This document shows, in pieces, positions 55,601-64,000 of a stretch of DNA of 64,000 nt. Both the position numbers and the translations under genes were made by a program. The stretch's first letter is position 1. Every line of letters begins with the position of its first letter. The notes beneath the pieces are model-generated. The model was not told where the DNA came from and did not search any database. It was given only the letters and a program-made list of their open reading frames with translations. Source of the stretch: Epithemia pelagica (taxonomy: Eukaryota; Bacillariophyta; Bacillariophyceae; Surirellales; Surirellaceae); NCBI GenBank assembly GCA_946965045.2, contig OX337237.1, forward strand, positions 2,852,001 through 2,916,000. The letters run 5' to 3'.

Positions 55601-56540
55601 CAAAAGCGATCGATCCAATGGGTGACCATCTGTACTCATGCACCTCTGCTTCCAAAACACCTCTATCCAATGCCATAAGAGACACACTCTACGACATTCT
55701 CCGCCAAATCGCTCCAGCAGCCGAAGCCGTCGACACTCCCCATGATGTCCACATCGAACCCCCAGGTTTGACACCACAACACCAAAGAAACATTAGACCA
55801 GCAGACGTCGGTATGCTCCTGTCCAAGCCGCACAAAAACTCACCGTTTCAATATGTCGCGATTGACATTACTATCCCACCTCCCCAACAACCCCAAACCA
55901 TTCTTGACCCGTCCGACCACAACACACTCGCCACTTTGGCATCCAGGACGCATCAAGAAGCGGCAAGGGCTAAGTTTTGCCGAGACCCCGAGACATCAAA
56001 ACACCTTCTCCACAACGGCATATCCCTACTACCTTTTACGGTAGACCATCTTGGAGCGCTTGGTTCATTCGCAGACCGTCTCCTTTTTCCATCAACTTAT
56101 CAACCACATCTGTTCTCAACGACACAACCACCCCCTTGGACCAACGCCTTCTTCGGAAAAGAAAAAGAAGCAAAGCACATCCTGCGGCATACAGACTCTT
56201 TCAAGAAGCGTCAAACGCACCAAGCAACCTCCTTACCGCCGCCAACAGCAAAACAAAAAAATTCTCCTACCCAGAAGCACATATCTACTCAATCGGGCAC
56301 TATGCAAAAGCCTCCCTTGGTCACGCAATCGTTTCTGCACTGGCAACCCATGCCAATAACAACATCGCCGCAATAGGACAACACCAAACAAAACGAAAAA
56401 CAAGAACCACTCAGTTGCAAAATCTGGCTACACCATGTTTTGCTCCGGTCACTCCCATCTACTCCCCCGTCCCTCTGGCACAGTTCCTTAGTGTCACGGA
56501 CGAAACACCCCTCCTTTGCGAACCCTGTGCAACCGCTTAG
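52638..56540 (+). pseudogene. ORF2 of the non-LTR retrotransposon: zinc fingers, RT, RLE endonuclease
   Basis: ATG at 52638 overlaps the ORF1 stop. Finger 1 begins HCPVPDCPWK and, after a shift at the C run (52701-52706), ends SLKQHLITEH; finger 2 is CPTC...HIRKHVTKKH (about 52815-52895). RT: LVMLDLVNMFNNVSQ, FPQGCPLSPLFSC at 54351, and the active site SIMDDTSVC at 54511 (Met-Asp-Asp in place of Tyr-x-Asp-Asp). Then CRCSATKAIDPMGDHLYSC (about 55588-55645, a C-C-H-C knuckle) and RPADVGML ... VAIDITI (about 55795-55875), the PD..D core of a restriction-like endonuclease. The main frame stops at 56376, but near 56080-56200 the better coding frame switches to one that ends at 56540. Two shifts mean it is dead. 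Confidence 0.7.
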
Positions 56541-56650
56541 GAGTCCAATTGTTATAGACCGTAAAATAGTACCCCCAAGTGTCAGCAATAAAGAATAACA
56601 ACGATCTAAGTCACCTGTCAGGTCAAGATATCCAACGACAAATTGACCCA

Positions 56651-57670
56651 ATGCTTGCTGTCCAAACTTTGACCAGCAGGATCAACAAGGATGGCATCGA
56701 ACGGCATCAATACCTGTAGTTCTTGTAGATGACACGATCATGGCTCATCCAACGATGGGCGGTTCCTTGCTTCAATATTTGGCGGCCACATACAGTGTTC
56801 AATAAAAGTCATGGCATCAATCGTGTTTGGGATTGTTGCTAATCGAAATTCATGGAGACATGAATAACAAATCAACACACGATGTTTCATCACTGTCGTC
56901 ATGGATGGATGTCGACGAATATAGACTCGTCCGCAGCAACAGCATGTCCAATTCACCTCGACTACGACCGTCCGAATCACACTCAAGGTCCACCATGACA
57001 AACGTCGTGAAGAATATGTCAGAGTACCCAACACTTGCAAGCACTGTTTCACATCACTGGCATGATGGCCTTGTTGTCTGTACAGACTCATCTCGAATTG
57101 AAATGCATCTGTCAATCATAAAATGACTTGAAACATCGACTGGAGATCGAAATGACGGGCTGGTGTTGTCTTTTATTAGTGATTATGATGCAGTGTCGAA
57201 TATACGGTGGACGGTGGCACGAAAATTGACAGATGCGTCATGGACATTACCAATTGTCGTCTGTCGAGAACTGGAGGAAAGAACTCTGGTCTCCCGTCTC
57301 GCTCATCTTGTATCGTGGTTTCCATTGACGGAGTTTCATCAACTGTGGGGTCACATTCGACCAAGGAAACAACACAAACCGTAGTCTTGTAGCAGTTTGC
57401 ACTTCCAAAAATGTGAGAAAGATCCCATGAGCCCGGAGGAGGCGACCTCGTCCTAAGATCATAGTTAGTATTGCCTCTACATCCGGGTAAAGCACTTTCT
57501 CTATTGCCCTGGCACCGGCGTGACACATCAATGCATACAAGCTAGTAGAAATACTGTACAGACAATTTTGTACATAAACAATCATAGTAACCATCTATGC
57601 CCCTTTGCCTATCGACCATGACGACAGCAAATTTTGGGAAACGCACGATGCCGTTCAAACCAAGAAGACC
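56651..57670. other. Intergenic, no gene firmly supported
   Basis: Short frames on both strands overlap. A minus-strand frame at 56738-57115 has a CCCCG...CYSC cluster that could bind zinc, but it has no family match I know and no ATG-context support. GC content rises to that of the coding region after 57600. Confidence 0.4.
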
Positions 57671-58526
57671 ATGAGTCACCGCGCTTGGCGCTCACGTCGA
57701 GTGTCGAGTGCGGACCCGACCGATACACAAGCGGCCCCTGTTCCCCAAACTCCACCGGCGCAGCTGATTCCGCCATCGTTGCGGACACCGACGGCACCCA
57801 ATCGAATGCATCCCACCACGTCAATTGGAGGCATGATCATGATGGGTCTTGCCCCCCACCATCAAGTGACACCCGATATCCCCAAGACCATTGACAACTC
57901 GGACCTGGAACCACATCGCGACAGTGATGATAATCACACTCTCATGCAGCCAATTCCAAATACAAGACAAACGCCCGTGGTGGACAGTGATCAAGTGGAT
58001 GTCACCTTTGGATGTGGAAGCAACTTGTTGTCGACTGGATTCATATCACAAAGCACGGATCCTGTGGTGCGAGACTTGTTTCTTCCCTTTCCCCGAACCA
58101 GCAATGGTACCAATCACCAAACGATCAGCAGCAGAAGTGGTATTCTTCTTCCCAACCAGCCGAACAATCGACGAACGCAGTCTCATCCACAATCCACAAC
58201 TCCGATCCAAACCATCCACTCCTCAAACGACCATTTCAGGACGAGTTAATACGACACCAGGAAGTACGACCAGCACACTGGCGCCGGTCCTGCAGCCCAT
58301 TTCGTCCTTTTATTCCACCATCAACTTTCGTACCGGCCTGTCTGGACACAGTGGGTTGGCAGTCTCCTCTTTGAAAAAGAACAAGCCCCATTATTCTCCT
58401 CAAGCATCCAATCACCACCATGCAACCAACAGCAACAACCCACCGAGTGCTACTCCTAGAGTTTGGGGTTTTGATTGTGGTAGTTCGTGTTCCTGGTTGA
58501 TAGCGGATAATCATTCGTATATATAG
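57671..58526 (+). CDS. Hypothetical low-complexity protein, possible frameshift
   Basis: ATG at 57671 (MSHRAWRSRRVSS). Ser/Pro/Thr/Asn/Gln-rich, probably unstructured; one hydrophobic patch (TSIGGMIMMGLAPHH). The first frame ends at 58249, while a second frame with matching composition (PGSTTSTLAPVLQPISSFYS, NHHHATNSNNPPSATPRVW) runs on to 58526, so a one-base shift or an intron near 58180-58240 is likely. No domain recognised. Coding status rests only on frame length and composition. Confidence 0.35.
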
Positions 58527-59473
58527 TACTGTTCATTTTTGATGACTCCTTTCAAAACTGCCTGCATATCCTAGGCAGACTGTTTCATCTCCAATCTCCA
58601 GGCCAAGCATGTGTGCGAATCTCTACTAGGGATGTAAACGTAAGAGCTGATGTTATTAATCATTCTCATAGGTATTAGGTGGACCACATTGTGAAGAAGA
58701 GATCCTGGTTTGGGAAATTGGTTGTCATACAGTCATGTGCTGCGTTGAGGACGAGGCGAAAGCTTCTCACACAGCCGGGGGACAAACGAGGCAGCGGACG
58801 AGGCGAAAGCTTCTCACACAGCCGGGGAGACAAACGAGGCAGCGCCGGACGAGGCGACCACAGAACAGTGCACAACGTGAAGCACTGCTATTTCCCGAGA
58901 TACAGGCACCGCGTACGTGATGTTTTTGGATAATCTGTTTGTGTTATACCTATGCTATCGATCTGGCGCTTTACATCACGTACCAGCGGCATGTGACGGC
59001 TATGGTGACCGGAAGCGGTTGCATTTGTTTTTGTTTTCGTATATCATCACGAAATTATGTGAGGAACAGGAAAACCTCAACATGTCCGCACCGCTAGATT
59101 ACTATGAAATAATATGTACGATAGAAAAGGGAGTAATTACAAAATTGGTACACAATTTTTGTACTGTAATAGACTAGGTATGTGAGGCGCGAAGCCAGGT
59201 CATTTTGCGTCCGTATCTTTTTTCGTTGGATCAATCGTGCTTCCGTGAAAATGGACGAGAGAGACAACAACCAACCAACCATCAAATGGAATTGTAACCC
59301 CTTCCATATAGGTCGGTTGTCTGTTGTCTCGTTTCTTTCCTGGAAGAACTCGACGTTTTTCGTAGTGAAGAAAGAGGGGTGGTGTGGAACCAAGCTAGAC
59401 AACTTCCTGGCGACATCCAAAGCAAAAGAAAGGAAACCAAACCTGTGGATCGACTCCAGAATTCACCGTGATC
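58527..59473. other. Intergenic with a short tandem repeat
   Basis: No supported gene. Holds the repeat at 58747-58850 and probably the promoter of the membrane protein gene at 59474. Confidence 0.45.
58747..58850 (+). repeat. Two-copy tandem repeat of about 48-52 bp
   Basis: GACGAGGCGAAAGCTTCTCA-CACAGCCGGGG-ACAAACGAGGCAGCG occurs twice in a row, followed by a truncated third start (GACGAGGCGACC). The second copy has a few extra bases. Confidence 0.85.
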
Positions 59474-60328
59474 ATGTCTGCTTCTCCTCCTCAAGGCCGG
59501 AGTGCTCCGGTCCATTCATCTGCTCCCATTAGCATGGCATCAGTTCATTCCTTTTATGGGGCCCTGCAGTCTTCTCCTGCCTACAGTGGCGATCGATTTG
59601 GTCGTCGTCTCATGTATCGATTTGTCAGTTTGGCCTTTTGGGTGGCTGGCTTGATTCCAGTGGCGATTCTCCTTTTCGTTTCTCTCTCAGTCTCGGGTGG
59701 CATGGACAATGACCAGAATCGGTTCATGTCCTTTACCTGGCCACGTGTGATTTGGGCCGTGTGCACATGGCAAGCAGTCGGTGCCGCAATCGTTTATTAC
59801 ATGAATCAATATCGCATGGCCTTGTTTGATCCACCGAATGCCCTGGCACGGACGGACGATCGTATTACCATGATTTTAATTGTCGGTGCCACTTGTTTTT
59901 CCGATGGCCTCGTTACATCGACTCAATTTCAACGCTTGTGTTGGGGAGAAATTGGTCGCGATACTGGCTTTGGGATGGGCCTGGTGGGTTCCGGTTGGTT
60001 GTTTACCATGTATTTGGATGTGCGCGACCAAGATTCGAATTCTGGCAACAACAAGAAGAGTGATCCTAGTTTTTGGGATATTCTCGTCATGTTTTCCTGC
60101 GCATTGCCCATGGCAGCATGGTATTATCTGTTTCGAACCGTCCATCGGACCTGGTGTCGTGGTCGCCGAGGTCCTGTAAGTTCCTTGTCCGAACCTTACG
60201 GGAGTGTGGCCGATACCGAAGGTATGGACGAGGACGAAGAAATGAGGGCTGGAGTGGACGGCAATGAAGAAAACTACGACGAGTCTCCCAATCCACAGCC
60301 ACAAGACCGCAGCTTGGAACTGACGTAG
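59474..60328 (+). CDS. Multi-pass membrane protein, unknown family
   Basis: ATG at 59474 (MSASPPQGRSAPVHS), 284 residues. Five hydrophobic segments: FVSLAFWVAGLIPVAILLFV (about 50-75), VIWAVCTWQAVGAAIVYYM (about 95-115), ITMILIVGATCFSDGLV (about 130-147), GFGMGLVGSGWLFTMYLDV (about 165-183) and FWDILVMFSCALPMAAWYYL (about 198-220). A Ser-rich N-terminus and an acidic C-terminal tail (EGMDEDEEMRAG) probably both face the cytosol or one the lumen; an odd helix count would put them on opposite sides. No catalytic or transporter motif recognised. Intact frame, codon use like the conserved genes at 10-15 kb. Confidence 0.7.
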   Translation: MSASPPQGRSAPVHSSAPISMASVHSFYGALQSSPAYSGDRFGRRLMYRFVSLAFWVAGLIPVAILLFVSLSVSGGMDNDQNRFMSFTWPRVIWAVCTWQAVGAAIVYYMNQYRMALFDPPNALARTDDRITMILIVGATCFSDGLVTSTQFQRLCWGEIGRDTGFGMGLVGSGWLFTMYLDVRDQDSNSGNNKKSDPSFWDILVMFSCALPMAAWYYLFRTVHRTWCRGRRGPVSSLSEPYGSVADTEGMDEDEEMRAGVDGNEENYDESPNPQPQDRSLELT

Positions 60329-60539
60329 TAGTCAAGTATATCAACTACGGGTATCATCATCGGCAGATAGTGCATGACGACAAAGGCAGATTCAGTCGCA
60401 AATTTTAGATAGTCCGAGTTACATTTCGAGTCGTATAGGTAGATCGGCGTGTTGGAGAATCAACTCTCGAAGCTAGGAACATTACTCTTCTGACCCTAGT
60501 ACATTGGACTTACATCAAATGCATCACGCGGATGACTCA

Positions 60540-60790
60540 GAAAGGAACATCCATTCCGTACTCAGAGACTTGGGACAGCAGCCAGAGCAACACGGACAAA
60601 CCAACATTTCACAATCAGCAACAAAAACTGGTGTGAGTCCTTCCCACTGCCCCACAGAGCGGCATGTCACCAGTCAACTTGTTGTACAGGACATAACGAG
60701 CTCTAAGAGCAGGCAGTGTGGTCAGAGAACCTGGTTTGGAAACTTGCAACCTTCAACCTTGGATCATCCTGAGGAGGTAAAAGACGAATC
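60540..60790 (-). pseudogene. LRR receptor C-terminal fragment (cysteine cap)
   Basis: The minus strand reads KLTGDMPLCGAVGRTHTSF and, after a one-base shift, ADCEMLVCPCCSGCCPKS (about 60625-60575). This is the cap that normally ends the receptors at 28716 and 61072. No intact LRRs are attached. It lies just downstream of the receptor at 61072-62912 on the same strand, as at the 28.5-kb locus. Confidence 0.65.
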
Positions 60791-61071
60791 TAGTGACTCA
60801 GCTCTCGTCTTCGGGTTCCGATGTTGCAGTCAAAATCGCGCCCGTCAAGTACAGACGCTTCTCGTCGGTAGAAGGGGAATCCTTTTTCGTACAAGTCTGA
60901 CCTGACTTACACAATGGGAAGGTTTGAGGAACGTTGGTACGATTTAAGCAGGCCACATGGAACTCCCCGAGAGGCCCGAATATGCGATTCAGATGCGCAG
61001 AGGACACCTCCGCGCCGCCAAGGATGAAGCAAAGAATGCAAAAAAAAGGGATCGGGCAGATACAACAAGTT

Positions 61072-62912
61072 TTAGGCCTGGCACGATGCGTCGTCGAATA
61101 CAGGAATTGGGCCACCAGATCCGGGGCAGTAAAACGTGCAACACAGACAGGATACTTTCTCGCAATCAGCTACAATGGAGAGATAGGATCCACGCTCTTT
61201 TACACACAACGGCATGGTACCGGAAACGTTCGTTTGGTGCACCAACAACTGATTCAGCCGGGGCATGGTAGCCATGAGCGCCGGAAGAGGTCCACCCAAA
61301 CGAGGATTGTTGTACAAAAACAGAGAAACCAGATTCGAGAGTTGCGTTACATTTTCCGAGATTGTTCCAGTCAAGTTATTCATCGAAAGATCGAGTCGTG
61401 TCAGATCTGTCAATCTCCAAAGTTCCTCCGGTATCGGACCCTCAAACTCGTTCAAGGAGAAATCCAACTCCGTCAGTTGACCCAACTCTCCAATGCTTCC
61501 TGGAATTGGTCCTGTAAAGGAATTATTGGTAAACTCGAGATACCTTAGCTTTCTCAAGGCACCAAAGTTGCTTGGAATAGTCCTTCTCAACAGGTTGGAG
61601 GTAATACCAAACATTTCCAAGTTAGTCAACCGAGTTATTTGCTCTGGAATGGGTCCTGAAATCAAGTTGAGTCGGAAATTCAGTATCCTGAGTTGGCTCA
61701 TTTGTCCCATGCTCCTTGGTATAGTGCCGTTCAAAGCAGTGTTAAAAAAAACAGAAATTCAACGTTTGTAAAGCGTGCAATATCAGAGGGAATGGGCCCA
61801 GAAAGACGGGGATTGGAACTCAAATCAAACGATATTATGTTTGTCAATTGCCCAATGCCGGTCGGAATAACACCCGTAAACCCATTGCGTTCACCGACTA
61901 GAAATTTGAGGTTGGTCAAACTCGTAATCTCCTCTGGAATGGCCCCCGATAACTGGTTGTTGCTAAATTGCCAATCTTCCAGTTTTATCAAGTGAACGAT
62001 ACTGCTCGGAAGCGTCCCGTCTAAAAGATTGTTATCAAGGATCCACCATTCCAAATTCGTCAGGGTGCCTACCGCTTCAGGGATTGGTCCCGTCAAGGCA
62101 TTGCTTTGAAGATCCCAAACTTCCAAGTCCGTCAAGTATGTCATGCTGGACGGAATGGTCCCATAAAGCTCATTCTTGGACAAGCGCGAAATGGTCAAAT
62201 GTGACAAGAGGCCCACATCATGGGACAATTGTCCCTTGAGTCCTTGCTGGGTAATGGAGAATCGTCGTACCACATCCACTCGTTGCGCGCAGGAAATTAA
62301 GGTACAAAGGAGTTCCTCGGGCTGGTTGTTCGTCACGGTGGTGTTCTCCGTTCCTAAAATAAAGAACAGTTCCTCGCATTCGACCATGGCCCAGTCGCAT
62401 TCATGAGCATCCGTGAGCCACGCGGTTTGTGCCACACTGTTCCATTCGGAACCAGTGGTGAGTTGAAAAAACCACAACGTGGCCAAGGCATAGCGTTGCA
62501 AGATTCGTTTCGAATCGAGAAGAGGATCCAACGTAATGGCTACGGAATCCTGGTTCAAAATCCATGCCAAGGCTGCTTCTTCCGTGGTGGGATTGGTTGC
62601 CTCCGCAGATGGAAAGGACAAGGGTGTTGTCAACAGCGTTTGGTTTTGGATCAATTCCAGAATGCCTTGTTTTCGGGGATCCCAAGGAGTCGGTGCACTG
62701 GAGGGAACCATGGAGGGTTGCCCGGTTGGAGCCCATGACACGGTGGGAACCCCAGAGGGTACCAAAGAAACGGACTGTTGTGTTGTTGAGAAGAGGAGAC
62801 AGACTCGTTCGTCAGATTCCATGGTACGACAAAAACGGCAAGGACCACCACCACAATCACCACAACGGCCAGGCACACTCAATTGTTTCCACACCAAAAT
62901 CACGACACACAT
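61072..62912 (-). pseudogene. LRR membrane receptor without TIR, frameshifted (gene C)
   Basis: Minus strand. A hydrophobic helix (CLAVVVIVVVVLAVFVV, about 62875-62825) is encoded one frame away from what follows, so a shift lies near 62770-62830. Then comes a PSG/PTG-rich stalk, the head (ILQRYALATLWFFQ, WLTDAHECDWAMV) and LRRs from about 62230. At the T8 run (A8 on the plus strand, 61744-61751) the frame changes again, and LRRs continue to the cap DCEKVSCLCCTFYC near 61120. A possible 52-bp intron (GTGAGT...TTGAG, about 62933-62882) could bring a short cytosolic leader from an ATG at 63005; there is no room for a TIR domain. Same family as genes A and B by its head and cap. The two shifts, one at a homopolymer, may be decay or sequencing error. 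Confidence 0.7.
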
Positions 62913-63038
62913 GCGACCCGACTACTCACCCCCTTGGGGAGGAAGACAAGACAAAGAGGCTCCAACAGCGCAAAAGCTCTCTATCGCTCTGCTATTGGAA
63001 TCCATAACCTTTTGTCGTCCATCGGCTTTTCATCATTC

Positions 63039-64000
63039 ATGGTACTCGCTGAACCACAAGAAGAACAAGAATCCAACCATTTCTTCCAGCAGCAGCAGCA
63101 GCAAGACGACCATTGTTCCACTTTGTCTGTCAAGATTGCCCTGTCGTCCTTGCGAAATGAGGTCGATTGGGACGCGATTATATCGCGATTGGTACCACCA
63201 GTACCATCGAAAAACGCCCAGGATGATGAAAACAGCAGTAGCAAGAATCATCATCATCATCAAGACCTGGAGCAAGATCCATTGGGTATAGCGACGGTCC
63301 AGTTGCCTCCAGCGGCATCGGTCTTAGTGCAACAAGCATGGAATGCCATTTATCCACTCCAGTCCGATGAAACGGATGAGGAATGTACCATTTCTCCACG
63401 CATGACTGCCTTTGATTGGTGGCAATCGAATCCGCAATGGATTCGTTTTGTCCAAGCCAATGATGATACAGCTCATTGCAATGGCTATCATCCTCACGCC
63501 GCTCACGATAGGACTACTAACACAACGACAACGACTGCAACATCCTCCTCCTCCTTGTCCAATCGGTACAATCAGTATCGACGCGGACTGGTCTTATCCA
63601 ATGGCATGCATACCTGTCCTCGACCCGACGACTATGCCATGCCGGACCACACATCTGCCGGCGCAGAGCGGAGAAAGGAATTGGATAGTGCCTTGACGGA
63701 TTTTTATATTATTCTGCATGCCATTTTGGATCATTTGTTGCACGCCTTGGCACGACATTGGCACTTGTCCTTGTCGGGGTACGCTAGTACCAATGAGGGA
63801 AGCAGCACCCATTGGTTTCAACACGTCATGGGACCGACGCGAGAACACAGTCAATGGCACGTGAAGGAATACATGACACCTGTTTACGACAAAGAAGACG
63901 ACATCACACCACAGGAATGGTTGCCGGCTCATACTGATCCTTCCTTGCTGTCCATTGTCATGCATCCTCATCGTCCTTCCAAACGCACGCGTACGACTCT
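63039..64000 (+). CDS. Probable 2-oxoglutarate/Fe(II) oxygenase, partial at window edge
   Basis: From the ATG at 63039 (MVLAEPQEEQESNHFFQQ) the frame is open to the end of the window, about 320 residues without a stop. Seen: a Gln run, a helical region (LSVKIALSSLRNEVDWDAI), FYIILHAILDHLLHALARHW, and near the end EWLPAHTDPSLLSIVMH. The HTDPSLLSI form is the iron-binding His-x-Asp of isopenicillin-N-synthase-like dioxygenases; the second His and the Arg for 2-oxoglutarate would lie beyond the window. Substrate unknown. It is divergent from gene C with a very short gap, so the two may share a promoter region, or one start is misplaced. Confidence 0.6.
   Translation, partial: MVLAEPQEEQESNHFFQQQQQQDDHCSTLSVKIALSSLRNEVDWDAIISRLVPPVPSKNAQDDENSSSKNHHHHQDLEQDPLGIATVQLPPAASVLVQQAWNAIYPLQSDETDEECTISPRMTAFDWWQSNPQWIRFVQANDDTAHCNGYHPHAAHDRTTNTTTTTATSSSSLSNRYNQYRRGLVLSNGMHTCPRPDDYAMPDHTSAGAERRKELDSALTDFYIILHAILDHLLHALARHWHLSLSGYASTNEGSSTHWFQHVMGPTREHSQWHVKEYMTPVYDKEDDITPQEWLPAHTDPSLLSIVMHPHRPSKRTRTT

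Larger units (their letters stand above)
49812..56650 (+). mobile_element. Non-LTR retrotransposon with zinc fingers, RT and restriction-like endonuclease (main part)
   Basis: Two overlapping-type reading frames in AC-rich DNA: ORF1 (to 52645) and ORF2 (from 52638). ORF2 order is C2H2 zinc fingers, RT, Cys/His knuckle, PD..D endonuclease, the order of the R2-type (RLE-bearing) clades. Four lesions (frame change near 50395-50430, stop at 51506, shifts near 52702 and 56080-56200) mean the copy is dead. The 5' piece is at 41041-41453, across Copia element 2. The right end is not sharp; no poly-A tail was seen, so 56650 is approximate. Confidence 0.7.

Noticed and set aside
56738-57115. A minus-strand frame with a CCCCG...CYSC cluster.
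   Set aside because: Possible zinc-binding motif only; no family, no start context, and a plus-strand frame of equal length overlaps it.
1-64000. CRISPR arrays, rRNA and tRNA genes.
   Set aside because: The tandem arrays present (decamers, 144-bp LRR units) lack spacer logic, and I could not trace a convincing cloverleaf or rRNA core by eye. A tRNA could have been missed.

Overview
This window looks like nuclear DNA of a pennate diatom; Seminavis robusta or a relative would fit, but species is inference. The grounds are Copia elements whose integrase reads like the diatom CoDi lineages, a family of plant-type leucine-rich-repeat (LRR) membrane receptors with a stereotyped extracellular head, few and tiny introns (one clear 63-bp case), and long open frames separated by repeat-rich DNA. 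There are no bacterial operons, CRISPR arrays or recognisable rRNA genes, and I identified no tRNA.

Layout. 1-4.3 kb: an LRR remnant, then a TIR-transmembrane-LRR receptor gene carrying two frameshifts and one stop. 5.2-9.9 kb: a probable DNA transposon with three genes (a DDE transposase and two unknown proteins), bracketed by inverted arrays of a TGATGTCGNN decamer. 10.4-14.7 kb: two ordinary-looking convergent genes, a zinc metalloprotease with a VHL-beta-like N-terminal domain and a TLDc-domain protein. 15.2-20.8 kb: a minus-strand LTR element with identical 172-bp LTRs and no intact coding sequence. 21.1-26.9 kb: two convergent genes of unknown type, one a large transposase-like protein with a 63-bp intron, the other broken by one in-frame stop. 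27.9-28.1 kb: a perfect 83-bp inverted repeat.

28.5-41.0 kb: a second receptor gene on the minus strand, with two TIR domains in tandem. It is split inside the second TIR domain by an 8.2-kb Copia element (31494-39696, target duplication CCATA on the plus strand). 41.4-49.8 kb: a second Copia element of the same family on the plus strand with an intact 1895-residue polyprotein and target duplication AAACA; it sits in the 5' part of a decayed non-LTR retrotransposon that continues to about 56.6 kb. Both Copia copies carry an extra 259-residue reading frame between the 5' LTR and gag-pol. 57.6-60.3 kb: a weak hypothetical gene and a five-helix membrane protein. 60.5-62.9 kb: another LRR fragment and a frameshifted LRR receptor. 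63.0 kb to the end: the start of a probable 2-oxoglutarate/Fe(II) oxygenase, cut by the window edge.

Most worth attention is the receptor family. An N-terminal TIR domain with the plant-like Trp-Cys-Leu-x-Glu-Leu motif is followed by one membrane helix and a C-terminal LRR ectodomain closed by a cysteine-rich cap. This is the reverse order of animal Toll-like receptors, and no nucleotide-binding domain is present. The three receptor genes here are all damaged, by homopolymer-linked frameshifts or by retrotransposon insertion, and at least three more loose copies of the cysteine cap lie around them. The locus looks like a birth-and-death receptor cluster that also accumulates mobile DNA.
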